From: Phycisphaerae bacterium
GTDB lineage: Bacteria; Planctomycetota; Phycisphaerae; Phycisphaerales; UBA1924
Length of the DNA: 64,000 nt
Reading direction: 5' to 3'
Assembly (NCBI GenBank): GCA_016873295.1
Contig: VGXM01000002.1
Span: 124,001-188,000 of the forward strand
The notes under the pieces were generated by a model, which saw only the letters and a list, made by a program, of their open reading frames with translations, had not been told where the DNA came from and searched no databases. The position numbers were made by a program, and so were the translations under genes. This document shows, piece after piece, positions 9,659 to 19,824 of this stretch (its first letter is position 1; every line of letters begins with the position of its first letter).

Positions 9659-10692
9659 TGGTCGCTCAGTCGTTCGAGCCGGTCGAGGCGACGCCGGAGT
9701 TCGCCCAGCGCGAGGGTCAACCCGTCGAGGGAGACCGTCGTGCGCTGCGCGAGCGCCGCCCGGACGTCGTCGTGGGCGCGGCGCCAGGCGGTCACCGTGC
9801 GCCGCCCGGCCCGCACGACGGCGAGGGCGAGCCCGATCTCCCGCCGACGGGCGTCGACCTCGGCGTCGAGGGCCTGTCGCCGCCGCGACACGCGCGCGAG
9901 AGCCTCGTCGGCGTGGGCATAGGCGCGGAGGCGCTCGCCGCGGCCTGGCGTGTCCGGGCCGCCCATCGCCGCCGCCAGGCCCGCGCCCTCGGCGTTGCGC
10001 CACCCCCGAACCGACCCCTCGAGGGCGGCGAGCCCCGCCCCGTCGCGTTCGAGCAGGGCCGATTCGATCGCGTCGCCCAGCAGGACCAGTTGCCCGTCCA
10101 GCACGAGCAGGTCGCGGTCGAGCAGGTCGGCGAGGCGCGCGACGGCGTGGGCGTGGGCCTCGACCCGCCGGCGGAGGTCCGCGTTGGCCCCGTGCGCCGC
10201 CAGCGCCGCCGACGCCTCGCCCGCCGCCGCGATGAACGCGCCCACCGCCTCCCCCACGACGCCGGCGCCGGGCGGCCCCAGCGCCCCCGCCGCCGCGACA
10301 AACCCGACCAGGCTGGCCCGCGTCGCGTCGGCCCGCTCGATCCGGGCCCGCCCGCGGTCGGCGGCGGCGACGAGCGACGCGGCGTGGTCGCGCATCGACT
10401 CCAGCGCGGCCGCGCGCGCCCCCCGCAGGGCGGCCAAGTACCGGCGCGTCGACCCGGAGAGGCCCTCCAGCCGATGCCACCGGTCGTCCTCGTCAGCGCC
10501 GGCATCGGCGACCTCGGCGGTGAGTCGCTCGGCGCGGGCGACGGCGTCGAACGTGCCCTCGTACGCCGCTGCCACCGCCGCGTCCAGCGCCTCGGTCGCG
10601 CCGGCGAAGGGGCGCACGTCCTGCACCCGTGCCGCGCACCCCGCGAGCCACGCGACGACCACCGCAAAGGCCCACAGCGCGTTGATCCGCAT
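9640..10692 (-). CDS. Helical lipoprotein
   Basis: The 350-residue product has a lipoprotein signal MRINALWAFAVVVAWLAGC with lipobox LAGC. It is followed by long Ala/Arg/Asp/Glu helices that look like a coiled-coil bundle (RRRLDRLERLSDQW, AEVDARRREIGLALAVV). The ATG at 10692 has GGAGG 5 nt upstream. No domain is recognised. It would sit on the periplasmic face of a membrane. It is transcribed away from the glycosyltransferase gene at 10817 and overlaps the small gene at 9389. Confidence 0.7.
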   Translation of the reverse strand: MRINALWAFAVVVAWLAGCAARVQDVRPFAGATEALDAAVAAAYEGTFDAVARAERLTAEVADAGADEDDRWHRLEGLSGSTRRYLAALRGARAAALESMRDHAASLVAAADRGRARIERADATRASLVGFVAAAGALGPPGAGVVGEAVGAFIAAAGEASAALAAHGANADLRRRVEAHAHAVARLADLLDRDLLVLDGQLVLLGDAIESALLERDGAGLAALEGSVRGWRNAEGAGLAAAMGGPDTPGRGERLRAYAHADEALARVSRRRQALDAEVDARRREIGLALAVVRAGRRTVTAWRRAHDDVRAALAQRTTVSLDGLTLALGELRRRLDRLERLSDQWRVPP

Positions 10693-10816
10693 GCACACCT
10701 CCGGGCCCTCCGCCCGTTCGTGCGCGCGCCCGCGGCCTTTCGGACAGCGATGACGCCGGAAGGGCGCACAACGCCGGTGGTCGCGGTCACTACGCTTGGT
10801 CCCCCCGGGAGCGGTC

Positions 10817-12001
10817 GTGAGGAACGGACACACAGGACCGGATTCGCCGCCCGACCGCCCGGTCCGGGTGGTGCTCTTCAGCGACACGGTGGCGGACGTG
10901 AACGGGCCGGCCCGGTTCGTGCAGAACGTGGCCGAGCAGGCCCGCCGGCGCGGGCTTGCGCTCACGGTCCTGACGAGCACGCGCAAGCCCTGCCCGCGCT
11001 CTCCCAACATCCTCAACTTCGCGCCCGTGGCGGCGTTGCCCATGCCCGGGTACCCGGAGCTGGGGCTGGTGGTCCCGCCCGTGCGCGCCATGCTGCGCGA
11101 GGCGGCCCGCCTGTCGCCCGACGTGGTGCACGTGTCGACGCCCGGGCCCGTGGGGCTGGTGGGGCTGCTGGGGGCGTGGCGGGGTGGGGCGCCCGTGCTG
11201 GGGGTGTACCACACGGACTTCCCGGCGTACATCGACCGCCTGTTCGACGACGCCGGGCTGAGCGCCCTCTGCCGCGGGTTCATGCGCGCGTTCTACTCCC
11301 GCTTCCGGGGCGTCTTTGCCCGCAGCGACGACTATGGGCGCGCGCTGGGGGCGATCGGCGTGGAGGCCGAGCGCGTGCTCCCGCTCCGCCCCGGCATCGA
11401 CACCGGCTTGTTCAGCGTGGACAAGCGCGACCCGTCGGCGTGGGCGGGCGTGCCCGGCGTGCGCCCGGACGCGGTCAAGGTGCTCTACGTCGGTCGCGTC
11501 AGCGTCGAGAAGAACCTGCCCATGCTCGCCGAGGCGTGGCGGGGCGTGCACGCGGCGGTCGGCGACAGGGCCCAGCTCGTCGTCGTGGGCGGCGGGCCGT
11601 ACCTCGAACGGATGCGGGCGGAACTGGGCGGGCACGGGACCGTGTTCGCCGGGTACCGCTTCGGCGAGGAGCTGGCGCGGCTGTACGCGTCGGGCGACCT
11701 GTTCGTCTTCCCGAGCCTGACGGACACGCTGGGGCAGGTGGTGATGGAGAGCCAGAGTTGCGGGCTGGCGACCCTGGTCGGCGACGCGGGGGGGCCCCGG
11801 GAGATGGTGGTGGACGGCACGACGGGGCTGGTCCTGCCCGGGCAGGACGCGGGGGCGTGGACGCGGGCGGTCATGGCCCTGGTGGGCGACGGGGCCCGTC
11901 GGCGGGCGATGGGGCGGGCCGCGAGCCGACACATGGCGGCGTACTCGATCGAGCGGAGCTTCGAGGAGTGGTGGGCGGCCCACGAGCGGGCGGCCCGGTG
12001 A
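10817..12001 (+). CDS. Family 4 glycosyltransferase
   Basis: The 394-residue protein has a GT-B fold. N-terminal half: VVLFSDTVADVNGPARFV, then DVVHVSTPGPVGL and GVYHTDFPAYIDRLF. C-terminal half: VLYVGRVSVEKNLPMLAEA, VVGGGPYLERM, FPSLTDTLGQVVMES (GT4 E-x7-E region). This resembles the SQDX/MgdA-type glycolipid glycosyltransferases that begin with a GVxR/GPARFV loop. A sugar is probably added to a lipid or surface glycan; the acceptor is unknown. GTG 10817 is chosen over a TTG at 10796 because the TTG would overlap the TACGCT hexamer (10791-10796). Confidence 0.88.
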   Translation: MRNGHTGPDSPPDRPVRVVLFSDTVADVNGPARFVQNVAEQARRRGLALTVLTSTRKPCPRSPNILNFAPVAALPMPGYPELGLVVPPVRAMLREAARLSPDVVHVSTPGPVGLVGLLGAWRGGAPVLGVYHTDFPAYIDRLFDDAGLSALCRGFMRAFYSRFRGVFARSDDYGRALGAIGVEAERVLPLRPGIDTGLFSVDKRDPSAWAGVPGVRPDAVKVLYVGRVSVEKNLPMLAEAWRGVHAAVGDRAQLVVVGGGPYLERMRAELGGHGTVFAGYRFGEELARLYASGDLFVFPSLTDTLGQVVMESQSCGLATLVGDAGGPREMVVDGTTGLVLPGQDAGAWTRAVMALVGDGARRRAMGRAASRHMAAYSIERSFEEWWAAHERAAR

Positions 12002-12059
12002 GGCAAGGAAGGCGCACGGGCAGGGCGCCTGTGCCATCCGTGCACGGGAGAAAACAGAC

Positions 12060-12087
12060 CCGCCCCGGGAGTCCGTTCCCGGGGCGG
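12060..12087 (-). terminator. Rho-independent terminator of the histone-like gene
   Basis: An 11-bp perfect stem (12060-12070 with 12077-12087) encloses a 6-nt loop. On the minus strand it is followed by GTCTGTTTTCTC, a T-rich run. It lies 37 nt after the stop of the minus-strand gene at 12125. Confidence 0.75.
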
Positions 12088-12124
12088 ATCGATCTCTGCA
12101 ACGGAAGGTCGGCGTCCGTGCCGA

Positions 12125-12358
12125 TCAGGCGGCGGCGCGGGACGTGTTCCACCAGTTGGTGGAGCGCGTCCTGCGGGCCTTGCCGGCGGTCTTGCGGGGC
12201 TTGCGGGCCTTGGCCCAGGTCTTGGTGGCGCGCTTGGCCTTGGTCGTCCGGCGAGCCTTGGGCGTCGACTTGGTCGAGCGCTTGGCCTTGGCGCGGCGAC
12301 GCGTCGTCCGTTTGGCGGCGTTGGTCTTGTTGTTCTTGCGGCTCTTCGTGAAAGGCAT
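12125..12358 (-). CDS. Histone H1-like basic protein
   Basis: The 77-residue product is mostly Lys, Arg, Thr and Ala (TTRRRAKAKRSTKSTPKARR), with a WW near the end and no hydrophobic core. This composition is that of Lys-rich nucleoid proteins related to the histone H1 C-terminal tail, found in chlamydiae and planctomycetes. DNA compaction is a reasonable inference. The ATG at 12358 has GGAGA 7 nt upstream on the minus strand. The gene has its own terminator and a long upstream region, consistent with high expression and a leadered mRNA. Confidence 0.75.
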   Translation of the reverse strand: MPFTKSRKNNKTNAAKRTTRRRAKAKRSTKSTPKARRTTKAKRATKTWAKARKPRKTAGKARRTRSTNWWNTSRAAA

Positions 12359-12723
12359 CAGCTGAGTCTCCGTGGGTCTTCGCCCGGGTCGGGGCGTGCC
12401 GTCCGTGGCAGGCCCCTCGCGGGCACTCTGTGATGGGCGTCGGCTCCCGCCGGACGACCCCTTGACCGGGCCGGGTGGTCCCGTCCTCGCGCCGGCATCC
12501 GCCGGGCCCCTGGCTCGGGACGGCCTCGGTGAACCCACGCATCGGCGGGCGGACTGGGCCGGATAAGGTCAATCTCAGAAAAAGTCGCAAGAGGGCAGAA
12601 GTGGGAGGGAGCTGCGGGGGTCGATTCCCGGGCCTCTCCTGGAGACCGGGATCGAGCGGGTTGACGCGGGAGAGTGGGCCCGCGGCGTCCGATCTCTTAG
12701 GGTCTGGCCTGGAGCCTGCATTG
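12359..12723. other. Divergent intergenic region, possible promoters
   Basis: No gene is seen. On the minus strand TTGCGA and TTATCC, 18 nt apart, lie near 12565-12595 and could drive the histone-like gene with a leader of about 200 nt. On the plus strand TTGACG occurs at 12661-12666 but without a well-spaced -10. These are weak assignments. Confidence 0.35.
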
Positions 12724-14109
12724 GTGGACAAGCCCGGTCAATCCGATCCCTGGTCGCCGCAGTCGTGGCAAGGGCGTGCCCAGCCCCTCGCCGTCCGCTA
12801 TGACGACGAGAAGGCCCTCGCCCGGGCCGTGGACCGGCTGCGCGCGCTGCCGCCCCTGGTGACCAGCTGGGAGATCGAGCGGCTGAAGGGGCTGGTGGCG
12901 TCGGCGCAGCGGGGCGAGCGGTTCCTGCTCCAGGGCGGGGACTGCGCCGAGGCGCTGGCCGACTGCCGACCGGAGCCCATCGCCAACAAGCTCAAGATCC
13001 TGCTGCAGATGAGCCTGGTGCTGATCCAGGGGGGGAAGAAGCCGGTGATCCGGGTGGGGCGGTTCGCGGGGCAGTACAGCAAGCCACGCTCGAGCGCCAC
13101 CGAGACGCGGACGATCGACGGCAGGGCGGTGACGCTGCCCAGCTACTTCGGCGACCTGGTGAACCGGGTGGGGTTCACGCCCGAGGACCGGCGCCCGGAC
13201 CCCGAGCTGCTGGTGCGCGGGTACAAGCACGCGGCCCTGACGCTGAACTTCATCCGCTCGCTGGTGGAGGGCGGGTTCGCGGACCTGCACCACCCCGAGT
13301 ACTGGGACCTGTCGTTCCTGTCGCACGCGAGCCTGACGCCGGAGCGTCGGGGCGAGTACGAGGCGATGACGCGGTCGCTGGCCGATGGGCTCCGCCTGAT
13401 GGAGGCCCTGGGCGAGAAGGCGGTCGACGACCTGACGGGCGTGGACTTCTACACCAGCCACGAGGGGCTGAACCTCTGGTACGAGAGCGCCCAGACGAGG
13501 ACCGTGCCTCGGCGCGAGGGGTGGTATGACCTGACGACGCACCTGCCGTGGATCGGCGACCGGACCCGCGACCCGGCGGGGGCGCACGTGGAGTTCTTCC
13601 GGGGCGTGCGCAACCCGGTGGCGGTGAAGCTGGGCGCGGGCTGCACGCCCGACCAGCTCCTGCCCCTCCTCGATCGCCTCAACCCGGGGAACGAGGCGGG
13701 AAGGATGATCCTGATCACGCGCGTGGGCGCGTCGGCCGTCGACCGGGCCGTCCCGCCTCTGGTGCGGGCGGTGCGCGACGCGGGGCGGACGGTGCTGTGG
13801 GTCTGCGACCCGATGCACGGCAACGGGATGACGACCGCCGGGGGGATCAAGACGCGCCACTTCGACGCCATCGCGGGCGAACTGGAGCGGACGTTCGACG
13901 CCCTGGCGAGCGAGGGAGCGAGGCTGGGCGGGGTGCACGTGGAACTGACGGGCGAGGACGTCACCGAGTGCCTGGGCGGCGGGTCGGGCGTCACCGAGCA
14001 CTGCCTGACCCGCAACTACGCCAGCCCCTGCGACCCGCGTCTCAACTATCAGCAGAGCCTGGAACTGGCGTTCCGCCTGGCGGCGACGATGAGCAAGGCG
14101 AGGCGGTGA
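12724..14109 (+). CDS. Class II (plant-type) DAHP synthase
   Basis: This 461-residue enzyme condenses phosphoenolpyruvate and erythrose 4-phosphate, the first step of the shikimate pathway. Class II signatures are clear: GGDCAEALADC (metal-binding Cys), RVGRFAGQYSKPRS, LNFIRSL, DFYTSHEGLNLWYE, KLGAGCTPDQL, VWVCDPMHGNG (with VL before it) and HVELTGEDVTECLGGG. The N-terminus is uncertain: GTG 12724 or the adjacent TTG 12721, which follows GGAG by 6 nt. The gene stands alone among unrelated genes. Its last 68 bp overlap the antisense end of the Dus gene. Confidence 0.96.
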   Translation: MDKPGQSDPWSPQSWQGRAQPLAVRYDDEKALARAVDRLRALPPLVTSWEIERLKGLVASAQRGERFLLQGGDCAEALADCRPEPIANKLKILLQMSLVLIQGGKKPVIRVGRFAGQYSKPRSSATETRTIDGRAVTLPSYFGDLVNRVGFTPEDRRPDPELLVRGYKHAALTLNFIRSLVEGGFADLHHPEYWDLSFLSHASLTPERRGEYEAMTRSLADGLRLMEALGEKAVDDLTGVDFYTSHEGLNLWYESAQTRTVPRREGWYDLTTHLPWIGDRTRDPAGAHVEFFRGVRNPVAVKLGAGCTPDQLLPLLDRLNPGNEAGRMILITRVGASAVDRAVPPLVRAVRDAGRTVLWVCDPMHGNGMTTAGGIKTRHFDAIAGELERTFDALASEGARLGGVHVELTGEDVTECLGGGSGVTEHCLTRNYASPCDPRLNYQQSLELAFRLAATMSKARR

Positions 14110-15556
14110 GGGGCGCCCGAACGAGCCCCGGGCGCGGGCCCGGGGTTGGGCCCCCCACGCTTGCGCGTGGGGGTCGTGGGATCGGGCCGTAGAGGTCGTC
14201 GACGGCGCGTTCCCAGTCCTCGCGGGTGGAGACGGCGATCATGCGGCGGCGCACCTCGTCGCCGCGGGGGTGGTGGGCGGCGAAGCGGATGCCGAACTTG
14301 CGCATCATGCGTGCCGTCGCCACCTCGGCGCGGCGCATGGGGCTGTTGACGGCGAGGGCCAGGCGGAAGTGCTCGAGGAGCACGTCGCGCTGCTGCTCGA
14401 TGGTGGGCGGGGCGGGCTGTCGCCCGGCCATGAGGTCGCGGGCCTGTCGGAAGATCCACGGGTTGCCGATGCACCCCCGCGCGACGGACACGCCCGCGAC
14501 GCCCGTGTAGGCGATCATGCGGAAGACCTCGCCCGCGGTCCACGCGTCGCCGGAGCCGAAGACGGGGCGCTCGGGGTGGCGACGGACCAAGTCGCGGAGG
14601 AAGGTCCATCGGCTGGGCCCGACGTACTTCTGCTCGACGGTGCGGGCGTGCACGGTGGCCCAGGCGTAGCCCATGCGGTACGCCGCGTCGAAGAGGCGCT
14701 CGAACGACTCGGCCATCTCGGGCGTGTCGTCGTAGGCGCGGCGGAGCTTGACGGTGCAGGGGATGTGGGCCGGCACGGCCTGGCGCACGGCCTCGAGGAT
14801 CGCGATCGCGCCCTCCGGCTCGCGCAGCCAGTGACCGCCCCGGGCCTTGCGGTCGATCTTCTTCACCGGGCAGGCGAGGTTGACGTCGATGGCGGCGAAG
14901 GAGGAGAGGTGGCGGGGCGGCGCGGTGGCGAGGTGGCGAGCCGAGGGGTTGGGGGCGTGGAGCGAGGCGGCGGGATCGAAGGGCGGGAGTTGTTCGCCGC
15001 CGGGGAGGCGGAGGTGCCGGCGCGCCGAAGCGTGGGTGGAGGGGTGCTGGCCGGGCACGGCGTAGGCGAGGGCACGGTAGGGCTTCTCGCTGCGGGCGCC
15101 CTGCTCGGCCATCTTGAGGGCGGCGGCGGCCATCTCGCGCGGGTCCGAGCCCATGATCTGCCCGGCGAGGGGCCGGTCTTCGTCGCCGCCGGGGACGTTG
15201 TCGTGCAGTTCGCCCAGGTCGGCCTTGGCGAAGCCGCGGCCCCCGGCCAGGAGGGTGCGGTCGAGGAGGGACTCGGTGACGCAGAAGGGACAGCCGTGGC
15301 GCCGGGCGATGATCCGCATCGCCGCGTCGGAGTAGCCCGCCAGCCCGGCCTGGAAGAAGGGGGCGTCGAAGCCCGGCACACGGTCGGCGACCCGCGGGTC
15401 GACGCCGGCGGGGAAGCGGGCCATGTGCTCCTCGGCGGCCCGGCGGGGGTCGATGGTCTCGGCCCCCGGGGCGTACGCCGGGGCCGGGGGCGTGGCGTTG
15501 CCCGATGAGACGACGTTGGGGTCGTCGCACCCGCCTGTGTTGCACTCGGGCGACAT
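14042..15556 (-). CDS. tRNA-dihydrouridine synthase family protein with insertion and long tail
   Basis: The 504-residue flavoenzyme shows the Dus core: APFFQAGLAGYSDAAMR, QIMGSDPREM, the catalytic Cys in DVNLACPVKKIDRKARGG, TVKLRRAYDD, TVHARTVEQKY and GSGDAWTAGEV. It would reduce uridines in tRNA. Oddities: a segment of about 75 residues rich in Pro/His/Ala between QIMG and DVNLACP, and a low-complexity tail after IPRPP that reads through the R4 hairpins and into antisense of the DAHP synthase gene. ATG 15556 is supported by TATCAT 7 nt upstream. Length is well above the usual 320-350 residues. Confidence 0.9.
   Translation of the reverse strand: MSPECNTGGCDDPNVVSSGNATPPAPAYAPGAETIDPRRAAEEHMARFPAGVDPRVADRVPGFDAPFFQAGLAGYSDAAMRIIARRHGCPFCVTESLLDRTLLAGGRGFAKADLGELHDNVPGGDEDRPLAGQIMGSDPREMAAAALKMAEQGARSEKPYRALAYAVPGQHPSTHASARRHLRLPGGEQLPPFDPAASLHAPNPSARHLATAPPRHLSSFAAIDVNLACPVKKIDRKARGGHWLREPEGAIAILEAVRQAVPAHIPCTVKLRRAYDDTPEMAESFERLFDAAYRMGYAWATVHARTVEQKYVGPSRWTFLRDLVRRHPERPVFGSGDAWTAGEVFRMIAYTGVAGVSVARGCIGNPWIFRQARDLMAGRQPAPPTIEQQRDVLLEHFRLALAVNSPMRRAEVATARMMRKFGIRFAAHHPRGDEVRRRMIAVSTREDWERAVDDLYGPIPRPPRASVGGPTPGPRPGLVRAPLTASPCSSSPPGGTPVPGSADS
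14126..14173. repeat. R4 double-hairpin module, copy 1
   Basis: Hairpin 1: CCCCGGGC (14126-14133) pairs with GCCCGGGG (14138-14145). Hairpin 2: CCCCCACGC (14152-14160) pairs with GCGTGGGGG (14165-14173). The same two hairpins in the same order recur at 32181-32258. It lies downstream of the DAHP synthase stop and probably terminates that transcript, although it is inside the Dus reading frame on the other strand. Confidence 0.6.
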
Positions 15557-15563
15557 GGGTGGG

Positions 15564-15569
15564 ATGATA
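15564..15569. promoter_or_regulatory. Shared -10 element of two divergent leaderless genes
   Basis: Only 20 bp separate the start codons at 15556 (minus) and 15577 (plus). ATGATA at 15564-15569 reads TATCAT on the minus strand, 7 nt before the Dus ATG. Shifted by one base it reads GATGAT on the plus strand, 8 nt before the lipoprotein ATG. One AT-rich patch therefore probably serves both directions. Confidence 0.5.
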
Positions 15570-15576
15570 GGGAACG

Positions 15577-15999
15577 ATGCGAACGCTCCTTGCCCTTGTC
15601 GTCGCCGCCGGGTGCCTGTGCGGCTGCTCGTCCTCCCCCGGGCCCGCCGCCGAGGGTCGGCCCATGCCCGCCGACCTGGCGCAGACCGGCGTCGCGGACA
15701 TCCAGGTGCAGCGCGAGGGCACCGCGCTGGAGCTGACCAACACGACGGCGACGGCGCTGCCCGCCGGGTTCTTCTGGGTCAACGGGCGCTTCTCGCTGGC
15801 GGTCGAGTCCCTGGGCGTGGGCGAGAGCCGCACGCTCGACCTGCGCGAGTTCCGCGACCGGTGGGGCGAGCGGTTCCGGGCCGGGGGCTTCTTCGCGTCG
15901 TACGCCCCCGAGCCCGTGGTGCTGGCCCAGTGGGAGGCGCCGCGGGGCGACGGCACGTCGGAACTGATCGGGCTGATCGCCATCGCCGAGCGGAAGTAG
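15577..15999 (+). CDS. Small lipoprotein, YcfL-like layout
   Basis: The 140-residue product begins MRTLLALVVAAGCLCGCSSS with lipobox LCGC. The mature part is a small beta-rich domain (VADIQVQREGTALELTNTT, FFWVNGRFSLAVESLGVGES) resembling DUF1425/YcfL-type lipoproteins; this is a weak resemblance. It is followed after 2 nt by the PIG-L deacetylase gene, so the two form an operon. Confidence 0.7.
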   Translation: MRTLLALVVAAGCLCGCSSSPGPAAEGRPMPADLAQTGVADIQVQREGTALELTNTTATALPAGFFWVNGRFSLAVESLGVGESRTLDLREFRDRWGERFRAGGFFASYAPEPVVLAQWEAPRGDGTSELIGLIAIAERK

Positions 16000-16001
16000 C
16001 C

Positions 16002-16709
16002 GTGCTCAACGTCATCGTCTTTGCGCCGCACCCGGACGACGCCGAGATCGGCATGGGCGGGACGATCGCGCTGCTGGCCGAGCGGGGGCACCGCGTCCTG
16101 ATCGTGGACGTGACCGACGGGTGCCCCACGCCCCTGGGCGACCGGGCGACGCGCCTGGCGGAGGCGGAGGAGGCCCGCCGGATCCTGTCGGCGCCGGACA
16201 ACCCGGTGATGCGCGGGCTGCTGGACCTGAAGAACCGGGAGGTGGAACACTCGATCGCGGGTCGGCACCGGCTGGCGGGGCGGATCCGGGCCCACCAGGC
16301 GTCGATCGTGTTCGCGCCGCACGCGCTGGACGCGCACCCGGACCACGTCGCCGTGACCCGCCTGGCGGAGGACGCCCGCTTCGACGCCAAGCTGACGGGG
16401 CTGCGCCTGCCGGGGGACGACGGCAAGCCGCCGATCTATCCGCGGTGGTTCTTCTACTACTACTGCTCGCACCTGCGGCGCGTGCCCAACCCGTCGTTCA
16501 TCGTGGACACGAGCGGGCAGACGGAGCGCAAGCGGCGCTCGCTCGAGGCCTACCGCAGCCAGTTCGTGGACCACCCGGCGGGGCGCGACCTGCCGGGGCG
16601 CCTGGCGGCCCAGGACGCGTTCTTCGGATCGCGGATCGGCACCGCGGCGGGCGAGCCCTTCTTCAGCCACGAGCCCATCGGGCTGCGGGGGCTGGAGGGG
16701 CTGACGTAG
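16002..16709 (+). CDS. PIG-L (LmbE) family zinc deacetylase
   Basis: The 235-residue protein removes an N-acetyl group from a GlcNAc-containing substrate. Zinc-site motifs are present: APHPDDAEIGMGG near the N-terminus and HALDAHPDHVAV further on. The C-terminal part (WFFYYYCSHLRRVPNPSFIV, AYRSQF, FFGSRIGTAAGEPF) resembles bacillithiol-type BshB1 deacetylases, so a low-molecular-weight thiol pathway is possible but unproven. The GTG start at 16002 is 3 nt after the preceding stop. No partner thiol-synthesis gene is nearby. Confidence 0.9.
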   Translation: MLNVIVFAPHPDDAEIGMGGTIALLAERGHRVLIVDVTDGCPTPLGDRATRLAEAEEARRILSAPDNPVMRGLLDLKNREVEHSIAGRHRLAGRIRAHQASIVFAPHALDAHPDHVAVTRLAEDARFDAKLTGLRLPGDDGKPPIYPRWFFYYYCSHLRRVPNPSFIVDTSGQTERKRRSLEAYRSQFVDHPAGRDLPGRLAAQDAFFGSRIGTAAGEPFFSHEPIGLRGLEGLT

Positions 16710-17151
16710 GGGGCCGGACCGTGCCACCGGGGAACCGGCTCGGCGGTTCCTCGGTGCCGGGGTTCGGTGAGCCACCAAGGGCGCCGAGCACCCAGGGCGG
16801 TCCTCGGCGGCTCAGCCAGAGACGCGGGGCCGTGGACATGTCGCGCCGCGGCTTGCGGCCCTGGGAGTAGTGTCGCACGTTCAGGGCTTCGGCTACGAGC
16901 GTCCCTGTCTCACCCGTGACGCCCGCGTCGATGTCGTGCCGACTCCATGGGGTCGATTCCGGCTCTGGCAGTTGGCCCCTGGGACGCGGCCTGACGGGTC
17001 ACGGACTTCCATCGGAAGGGTGCCATCCGATACGGTTCGAGCCTTCGGCGGACCGCCGCGCTGACGTTCGTGGCGGCGTCATGCCCTCGCTTCCAGGAAG
17101 TGGTCTTCGTCCGCCCGCAACCCTCCGCGATGCTGCGCGCCTGACGGAGAG
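16710..17151. other. Intergenic region with R2-type hairpin
   Basis: An imperfect palindrome at 16721-16758 starts GTGCCACCGGGGAACCG and ends CGGTTCCTCGGTGCC around the loop CTCGG; its core CGGCTCGGCG matches the R2 hairpin at 29848. The remainder (about 16870-17150) is less GC-rich than its surroundings and may hold decayed coding sequence: a minus-strand frame near 17060-17180 contains ASELLALTLRQARSIAEGC. Confidence 0.4.
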
Positions 17152-17397
17152 TCAGTGCGAGGAGCTCGCTGGCTCCCGGGGCCTGCACCCCGGACGTACA
17201 CGAGAAGCAGGTTCGACATGCGCTCGCACTTCGAAGCGTGACTCGCCTTCGAGTGTGCCGGCCTGCTCGTCGATGTCGATGTAGGCAAGCAGGCCGACCC
17301 CGCGATCCCGGATCGGCATGACCACTTCAATGCCCGCCCGCATCGGCTCATCGATGGGCCGATGGCGCCCCAGCATCTCGACCTGCTGATTCTCCAT
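17152..17397 (-). CDS. Hypothetical protein, possibly frameshifted
   Basis: The 81-residue frame starts MENQQVEMLGRHRPIDEPMR and has a plausible folded core (GIEVVMPIRDRGVGLLAYID, TLEGESRFEVRAHVE) faintly like a PilZ or small beta-barrel domain. The C-terminal 15 residues look like out-of-frame translation. The sequence beyond, in another frame, reads as a good helix (ASELLALTLRQARSIAEG), so a frameshift may have broken a longer gene. GGGGGAA lies just upstream of the ATG. No family is recognised. Confidence 0.4.
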   Translation of the reverse strand: MENQQVEMLGRHRPIDEPMRAGIEVVMPIRDRGVGLLAYIDIDEQAGTLEGESRFEVRAHVEPASRVRPGCRPREPASSSH

Positions 17398-17415
17398 GCA
17401 CTTCCCCCCGCTGGA

Positions 17416-17601
17416 GGCGCGAGTCGGAAGAGCGTTCACCAAGGCGCCGGCGGGCGCCGCGGGTGCCACGGGCGAGCCGCCCGGCGGTCGCCCGTGCCGG
17501 CGCCAGGACGGGCGTCGAACAGCCGCACGGGTCACGGGCGAAACGCCCGATGACCCGTGGCGCCCGGGACGTGTCCGTCCACGGACTTCCGACTCGCGCC
17601 A

Positions 17602-17602
<1 letters not shown>
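17416..17602 (-). repeat. R1 element, copy A, at the lepA stop codon
   Basis: A 185-187-bp element bounded by GGCGCGAGTCGGAAG (17416-17430) and its perfect inverse CTTCCGACTCGCGCC (17586-17600). Read in lepA direction, the stop TAG is followed directly by TGGCGCGAGTCGGAAG. Inside are two long palindromes with CACGGG ends. It shares structure with copies at 27249, 27444, 46624, 46817 and 56752. Confidence 0.85.
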
Positions 17603-19602
<2,000 letters not shown>

Positions 19603-19725
19603 GCGGGCGAATCGTAGGTGTGGGCGCAGGGCCCGCGCGACCGCGGGGGATCCGCCCGGACGTCGAACGCGCCCCGACCGCGACGCAAGGTGCCGACCTT
19701 ATCCGAGATTGCAAGCTCAAGTGAC

Positions 19726-19754
19726 TTGAGATTCGCTCGTGGCGCTACTAATAC
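19726..19754 (+). promoter_or_regulatory. Near-consensus sigma-70 promoter
   Basis: TTGAGA (19726-19731), a 17-nt spacer and TAATAC (19749-19754). It gives a leader of about 65 nt for the gene at 19825, which also has AAGGAGA upstream of its ATG. This is the most canonical promoter plus ribosome-binding site in the window. Confidence 0.75.
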
Positions 19755-19824
19755 TCATGTATCGAGTCCTCCATTGCGGACGGACGTTCCAACGGATCGT
19801 GGGCACCGAAGGAGACACTGGGAC

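Noticed and set aside
8752-12351. Open frame of nearly 1200 codons on the plus strand
   Set aside because: It runs antisense to coaD and the lipoprotein and out of frame through the glycosyltransferase. Its product is Arg/Pro/Ala/Gly-rich with no domain; long open frames are expected in DNA this GC-rich.
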